In this document: one piece after another, positions 59,863 through 64,000 of the stretch
How positions within the stretch are numbered: the stretch's first letter is position 1
Layout of the letters: each line of letters opens with the position of its first letter
Origin: Achromobacter sp. MYb9
GTDB lineage: Bacteria > Pseudomonadota > Gammaproteobacteria > Burkholderiales > Burkholderiaceae_B
Direction of reading: 5' to 3'
Assembly (NCBI RefSeq): GCF_002975275.1
Contig: NZ_PCOQ01000003.1
Coordinates: 248,001 to 312,000 of the forward strand
DNA: 64,000 bases
Position numbers and translations under genes: made by a program
Notes under the pieces: generated by a model
Told to the model about the DNA's origin: nothing
The model's input: the letters and a program-made list of their open reading frames with translations, nothing else
Database searches by the model: none

Positions 59863-61290
59863 CTATTGCCAGCCGCCGCCCAACGACCGGTACAGGTCCA
59901 CCAGCGCCAACGACACCGCGGCCTGCATGGACACCCGAGCCTGGTCGCTGGTCAACACGGCGTTTTGCGCGCTGAGCACATTGACGAAGTCGGATGCGCC
60001 GGCCGCGTATTGGCGCTGCGCGTTGACCAGGGCACGGCGCGCGCTGGCCGACGCGCGTTCCAGGCTGGCGTGCGCAAGCTGTTGGGACTGATAGGCGGTC
60101 ATCGCGTTATCGACCTCGTGCCACGCGGCCAGCACGGTTTTCTGGAATAGCAGGGCGGCTTCCTGCGCTTGCGACTCGCGCAGGCGCAGCCGGCCCCGCA
60201 GGCGACCGCCCTCGAACAGCGGAATGTGCAACGCCGGGCCCACGCCGAAGATTCCGGCGTTATCCGTGTCCAGGTCCCGCAGCTGCAGGGCCTGCAGCCC
60301 AAGGTTGCCCGACAGCGTGATGCGCGGATAGAAGTCGCCTTCGGCCACGCCAATCGCGGCCACCGCCGCATGCAGCGTGGCCTGCGCCCGGCGGATGTCG
60401 GGCCGGCGTTCGGCGAGTTCACTGGGCATGCCTACCGGCACCCGCACGGGACCGCCCGGAATCGGCGCCACCGCCGCCAGCCGTTCGTGCAGCGCGTGGG
60501 GCGGTTGGTCCAGCAACAGCGCCAGCGCGTTCATCAACTGATCGACCCGCAGGGTTAGCGAAGGGACCGCCGCCTCGATGGCCGCCGCCTGCGCGTCGGC
60601 CTGCGACACGTCCAGCTCCGTGGCGACGCCTTCGCGCTGGCGCAGGCGGGTCAATGCCAGGTTGCGGCTGGCGTTGTCCAACGTCTTGTTCAATACCGCC
60701 AACTGATTCTGCGCCCCGCGCAGCAGGATGTAGTTGCGCGCCGTTTCCGCGCGGATCGACAAGACGACGCCGCGTTGCGCTTCCAGGGCGGCTTGCGACT
60801 GCGCGCCGGATTGTTCGACTTCGCGCCGGACTCGGCCCCACAGGTCCAGCTCCCAGCTGGCATCCACGCTGGTTTGCCACAGGTTGAAGGACGATCGGCC
60901 GTTGCGGCCCGATGGATCGGCCAGGCCGGTCTCGCTGTTCTGGCCGCGTTGGTAGCTGGCGCCGGCGCCCACCCGGGGCAGGGCGCCCGCTTCCGTGATG
61001 CCCAGCGCGGCCCGGCTTTGCCGCAGGTGCTCGTAGGCGATGCGTATGTCTACATTGGCTGCGCCGGCTTCGGCGATCAATGCGGTCAGGGTTGGGTCGC
61101 CAAAACTGTCCCACCACGATGCGTTCAAGGCGTCTTGGACGGGCGCGCTGGGCGCCGGCGTGGCGGTGGATGCGCGCCATTGCGCGGGCAATTGCGCTTG
61201 TGGCGCGACGAACTCGGGTTCGACCGCGCAACCGCCCAAGCCCAACAGCGTGATAAGCAGCAGCGCGCGCGATGGCTGGCGGCGTTTCAT
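59863..61290 (-). CDS. Outer-membrane efflux lipoprotein (NodT family)
   Basis: A 475-residue TolC-like outer-membrane channel. The signal peptide ends in the lipobox LLGLGGCAVEPEF with Cys at about residue 21. Two outer-membrane efflux domains follow, with long helices (RIAYEHLRQSRAALGITEAGALPRVGAG, SIRAETARNYILLRGAQNQLAVLNKTL, VPVGMPSELAERRPDIRRAQATLHAAVAAIGVAEGDFYPRITLSG). ELAERRPDIRRAQATL is the NodT hallmark. It overlaps the EmrA-type gene by 4 bases and is the third gene of the tripartite efflux operon. It might also serve the C39 exporter, but nothing proves that. Confidence 0.94.
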   Translation of the reverse strand: MKRRQPSRALLLITLLGLGGCAVEPEFVAPQAQLPAQWRASTATPAPSAPVQDALNASWWDSFGDPTLTALIAEAGAANVDIRIAYEHLRQSRAALGITEAGALPRVGAGASYQRGQNSETGLADPSGRNGRSSFNLWQTSVDASWELDLWGRVRREVEQSGAQSQAALEAQRGVVLSIRAETARNYILLRGAQNQLAVLNKTLDNASRNLALTRLRQREGVATELDVSQADAQAAAIEAAVPSLTLRVDQLMNALALLLDQPPHALHERLAAVAPIPGGPVRVPVGMPSELAERRPDIRRAQATLHAAVAAIGVAEGDFYPRITLSGNLGLQALQLRDLDTDNAGIFGVGPALHIPLFEGGRLRGRLRLRESQAQEAALLFQKTVLAAWHEVDNAMTAYQSQQLAHASLERASASARRALVNAQRQYAAGASDFVNVLSAQNAVLTSDQARVSMQAAVSLALVDLYRSLGGGWQ

Positions 61291-62342
61291 TGCACGGCCT
61301 CCTGCAACGTTGCGACGGTGTCGACAACGGCTTCCACCGACATGCCGGCACGCAGCCGTGGCGTGGTGTCCGGCAGGGCGTCCAGCACGATCTTGACTGG
61401 CAGGCGCTGCGCCACCTTGGTGAAATTGCCGGTGGCATTGCTGGGCGCAACGGGAGAGAAACTCAACCCGGTGCCGGGCGCGATGCTCTGCACCCGACCG
61501 TGCAGCGGCGTGCCGGGGTAGGCGTCGACGGTAATCGTCGCGGTCTGGCCCGGCCGCATGTGGGTCAATTGCCGTTCGCGGAAGTTCGCCACCACATAGG
61601 CCTGCTGCAAAGGCACGACCGCAAGGATCGCCGTGCCAGGGCTGACATAGGCGCCCACGCGCAACGCGCGGCGGCCGATCGTGCCATCGATGGGCGAGGT
61701 GATCTGCGTGTACGACAGGTTCAGGTCGGCGCGGTCTTTCAAGGCTTGGGCGCGTTGCAAGCCGGCCCGCGCGGCATCGCGCTGCGCCAACAGCACGTCT
61801 TGCTGCTTGCGCGCGGCCTGCAGTGTGGCCAGGTGCTCGGCCTGCCGCGCCTGCGCCGTCTCCAGCCGGCTCTTGGCCTGTTCGAACACCTGTTGCGTGC
61901 CTGCACCTTCACTGGCCAGGCGACGATGGCGCTGGAGTTCGCTCTCGGCGAAGCGGATGTCTGCCAGATCGGCGCGGGTGACGGCGTGGGCCTGGTCGAT
62001 CACGGCCTGCTGGCGTTCCAGCGTGGCGGAGGCGTTGGACAGCTGCGCGGCGGCAACGGCCAGGTCGGCGCGGGCGGCGGCCAACGCCGCCTGATAATCG
62101 CGGTCGTCGATGCGGGCCAGCAACTGGCCTTGCTTGACGTCCTGGTTATCGTCCACCAGCACGGCTTCGATGAAGCCGGAGACCTGCGGCGCGACGATGG
62201 TGTGGTCGGCGGTGATGGTGGCGTCGTCCGTGGACTCGGTGGAGGTCGACGCGGACCACGACCATCCGCCGTAGGCGAGCAGGCCCAGTGCGGCGAACGC
62301 CGCGGTGCGCGGAAGCAAAGTGCGAAATGAAGGTGTTGTCAT
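61287..62342 (-). CDS. EmrA/HlyD-type membrane fusion protein
   Basis: A 351-residue periplasmic adaptor. One N-terminal helix (about 11-30, FAALGLLAYGGWSWSAS) is followed by the biotin-lipoyl half-motif TITADHTIVAPQVSGFIEAVLVDDNQDVKQGQLLARID. A coiled coil spans about 90-215. The second lipoyl half is LNLSYTQITSPIDGTIG, and the beta-barrel has VVANFRERQLTHMRPGQTATITVDAYP. That segment is characteristic of EmrA. The ATG at 62342 is used; the frame is open further to 62396 over the end of the EmrB gene. It bridges the pump and the NodT channel. Confidence 0.94.
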   Translation of the reverse strand: MTTPSFRTLLPRTAAFAALGLLAYGGWSWSASTSTESTDDATITADHTIVAPQVSGFIEAVLVDDNQDVKQGQLLARIDDRDYQAALAAARADLAVAAAQLSNASATLERQQAVIDQAHAVTRADLADIRFAESELQRHRRLASEGAGTQQVFEQAKSRLETAQARQAEHLATLQAARKQQDVLLAQRDAARAGLQRAQALKDRADLNLSYTQITSPIDGTIGRRALRVGAYVSPGTAILAVVPLQQAYVVANFRERQLTHMRPGQTATITVDAYPGTPLHGRVQSIAPGTGLSFSPVAPSNATGNFTKVAQRLPVKIVLDALPDTTPRLRAGMSVEAVVDTVATLQEAVQ

Positions 62343-62355
62343 AAGGGACTCGATG

Positions 62356-63852
62356 TCAGGTTGCGGCGCGAGGCGGGTAGATCCGGGTCGCGACAAGGGG
62401 AATCAGAAGAATCAGCAGCACGGCCACGGCGGCCATGCACAGATAGAGATCGGCGGAGGTCATGACGGCGGCCTGCTCCTGCACGCGCCGGGACAGTCCG
62501 GCCACGCTTTCGCCGCCGATGCTCAAGGGGAAGTTGCCCAACTGGTCGGCCAGCTGGCTGGCGTGCGTGTTGCGGCGCCAGGTCGCCAGCGCGTCCAGCA
62601 GGCCGGTCGCGGCCACGGCGGCAAACCCCTTGATGGTGTTGAACCATGCGGACGCATACGGGCCGTCCTGGGGCGCGAGGCCGCCGGTGGCCAGCATCAG
62701 CAAGGGGATGACGGCCATGGGTTGCGCGAAGATCTGCACGGCCTCCAGCAGATAGAACTGGTCGCGCGACCAGACGGGCGTCAGTTGGGAGCCCAACACG
62801 CAGGAGGCGGCCAACAGCGACAGGCCGGCGGCCAGCACCCAGCGGCAATCGACCTGCCGCAGATTGCACAGCGCGGCGACCAGCGGCAGCGCGACCAGTT
62901 GCGGCAGGCCCATCGTCAACAGCACGGGCGCGGTTTCCAGCGGCCGATAGCCGCGCAGTTGCGCGAGGAAACTGGCGGGTATCAGAATCACGCCCAACAG
63001 CACGATCAGGACGCCGCCCAGGGTCAGCAGGGCATGGCTCAGATTGCGGTTGCGCAAAAGCTGGATCTTGAAGAACGGCAGCGGATGAGACCACTCGTTG
63101 ACCATGAAGAGCACCATCAACACTCCGCCCGCGCCCAGCAGGCCGGCGATCAATGGCGAATTCAGCCAGTCCAGGCGGTCGCCTTGCAGCAGGCCGATGA
63201 CCAGCATGGCCAGCGCCGGCGCGCCCAGCAGCAAGCCGCGCCGGTCGAACAGGCGAAACCGTTCCAGTTTGAGCGGGTCTTGCGGCAGGCCTTTCCAGAC
63301 CGCGGCCATGGCCAGCAACGCGGGGCCGCAAACCAGCCAGAACGCCCAGCGCCAGCCCAGCACGTCGGTGCAGAAGGCGGCCAGCGGAATGCCAAGGCTG
63401 GGCGCGAACGTGGCCGTCAGCGCATAGCCGCCCAGGCCATACAGCTTGAGGTTGGGCGGAAGAAAGCGCAGCGCCACGGTCATCAGCATTGGCGGCAAGG
63501 CGCCGCCAGCCAGGCCTTGCAAGGTGCGCAGTAGCAGCAGCACGGGCAGGTTGGGAGCAAAGGGGCACAGCGCGCCGAACAGCGTGAAGGCGCCAAGGGC
63601 CGCGACGGTGAACCGGCGTAGCGAAAACGTGACCGAGCACCATGGGGCGAAAGCCATCGCGCAGACCGAGGCGGCGGCATAGACCGCGACGAACCAGGTG
63701 CCCTGGTCGACGCTGATGCCGAGCGCGCCGCGGATGTCGGGAAGCGCCATCTTGGTGACGTTCTCGTTGAGGCCGGCCAGGATGACGGCCAGCAGCACGC
63801 CGGATAGACCGGTCAGGATGCGCCGGCCAAAGGCCGATGAGGGAGACTGCAT
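62356..63852 (-). CDS. DHA2-family MFS drug exporter (EmrB-like)
   Basis: A 498-residue inner-membrane transporter with 14 predicted helices. AVILAGLNENVTKMALPDIRGAL (helix 1), GTWFVAVYAAASVCAMAFAPW (helix 2) and RTLQGLAGGALPPMLMTVAL (helix 4) are typical of the DHA2 group. Helix 1 normally carries a DxTIVNVALP motif; here the Asp position is Asn (GLNENVTKMALP), an unusual change. ATGs at 63852 and 63882 are both possible; neither has a strong ribosome site. It starts the emrB-emrA-nodT operon and exports drugs or other toxic compounds through the NodT channel. Nothing is seen in 63883-64000. Confidence 0.93.
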   Translation of the reverse strand: MQSPSSAFGRRILTGLSGVLLAVILAGLNENVTKMALPDIRGALGISVDQGTWFVAVYAAASVCAMAFAPWCSVTFSLRRFTVAALGAFTLFGALCPFAPNLPVLLLLRTLQGLAGGALPPMLMTVALRFLPPNLKLYGLGGYALTATFAPSLGIPLAAFCTDVLGWRWAFWLVCGPALLAMAAVWKGLPQDPLKLERFRLFDRRGLLLGAPALAMLVIGLLQGDRLDWLNSPLIAGLLGAGGVLMVLFMVNEWSHPLPFFKIQLLRNRNLSHALLTLGGVLIVLLGVILIPASFLAQLRGYRPLETAPVLLTMGLPQLVALPLVAALCNLRQVDCRWVLAAGLSLLAASCVLGSQLTPVWSRDQFYLLEAVQIFAQPMAVIPLLMLATGGLAPQDGPYASAWFNTIKGFAAVAATGLLDALATWRRNTHASQLADQLGNFPLSIGGESVAGLSRRVQEQAAVMTSADLYLCMAAVAVLLILLIPLVATRIYPPRAAT

Positions 63853-64000
63853 GGGAATAGCGCCTTGGAAGACAGGAGCCATTCAGTCTAGGGAGATGCG
63901 TCCTTATGAAACACCGGGCGCGGCGCAACGCAGGCTTGCGCCGCGTGCAAGGCTGGCGCATGCCGGCGGAGCGGGGCTTGCATGCAGGACAACACTGGAT

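Noticed and set aside
59863-61290. NodT channel as the dedicated outer-membrane partner of the C39 peptide exporter
   Set aside because: It is 52 kb away and translationally coupled to the EmrA-type adaptor, which is its natural partner.
1-64000. CRISPR arrays, tRNA or rRNA genes, insertion sequences, prophage
   Set aside because: No spaced direct repeats, no cloverleaf or rRNA-like sequence, and no transposase or integrase frame was recognised on either strand.

Overview
The window is a dense, high-GC stretch of ordinary bacterial chromosome with no tRNA, rRNA, transposase or phage genes. Gene content points to a betaproteobacterium of the Alcaligenaceae, most likely Achromobacter or close to Bordetella: MipA, a trimeric porin, a cyo oxidase followed by SURF1, many LuxR-type two-component genes and a TonB siderophore receptor. 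The genus is an inference from family resemblance. No gap between genes exceeds about 280 bases.

Region 1 (1-3078) holds a QseBC/PmrAB-type two-component system, a MipA-type outer-membrane protein facing it across a PmrA-box-like repeat, and a DyP-type peroxidase. Region 2 (3292-12262) is the most unusual part. Two small peptides share a 32-residue double-glycine leader. They are followed by an intrinsic terminator, a CvaA/HlyD-type fusion protein and a peptidase-C39 ABC exporter. Converging on these are four signalling genes that form two histidine kinase/LuxR-regulator pairs. This looks like a class II microcin-like or peptide-signal export locus, but the short, basic, cysteine-free cores do not look like known microcins and no immunity gene is visible.

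Region 3 (12374-22607) has an amino-acid-type chemoreceptor behind a sigma-28-like promoter, an alpha/beta hydrolase, a 512-residue protein of unknown function with its own sigma-28-like promoter, a UvrA2-type ATPase coupled to a GNAT acetyltransferase, a bestrophin-like membrane protein, an aldo/keto reductase and a lipoprotein. Region 4 (22636-31241) has a siderophore receptor, a metallophosphoesterase, an LprI-like protein, the Tag glycosylase, a MarR-GNAT fusion with two operators on its promoter, a Pho-box-like promoter driving a tiny lipoprotein and a phosphocholine-specific phospholipase C, and a pentapeptide-repeat protein.

Region 5 (31260-38850) has an RcsB/RcsC-like phosphorelay without an RcsD, a divergent degenerate EAL protein, an orphan GvpU-like protein, a ParB-like lipoprotein and an ankyrin protein. 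Region 6 (38817-50670) has a Bcr-type efflux protein divergent from an AraC regulator, a porin, an NrtR-Prs-NadV NAD salvage locus, and cyoABCD plus SURF1. Region 7 (50797-63852) has an MHS transporter, a deacetylase-family hydrolase, a YdcF-like protein, several uncharacterised exported proteins, a NhaR-like LysR regulator, TerC, trans-aconitate methyltransferase and an EmrAB-NodT tripartite efflux operon.
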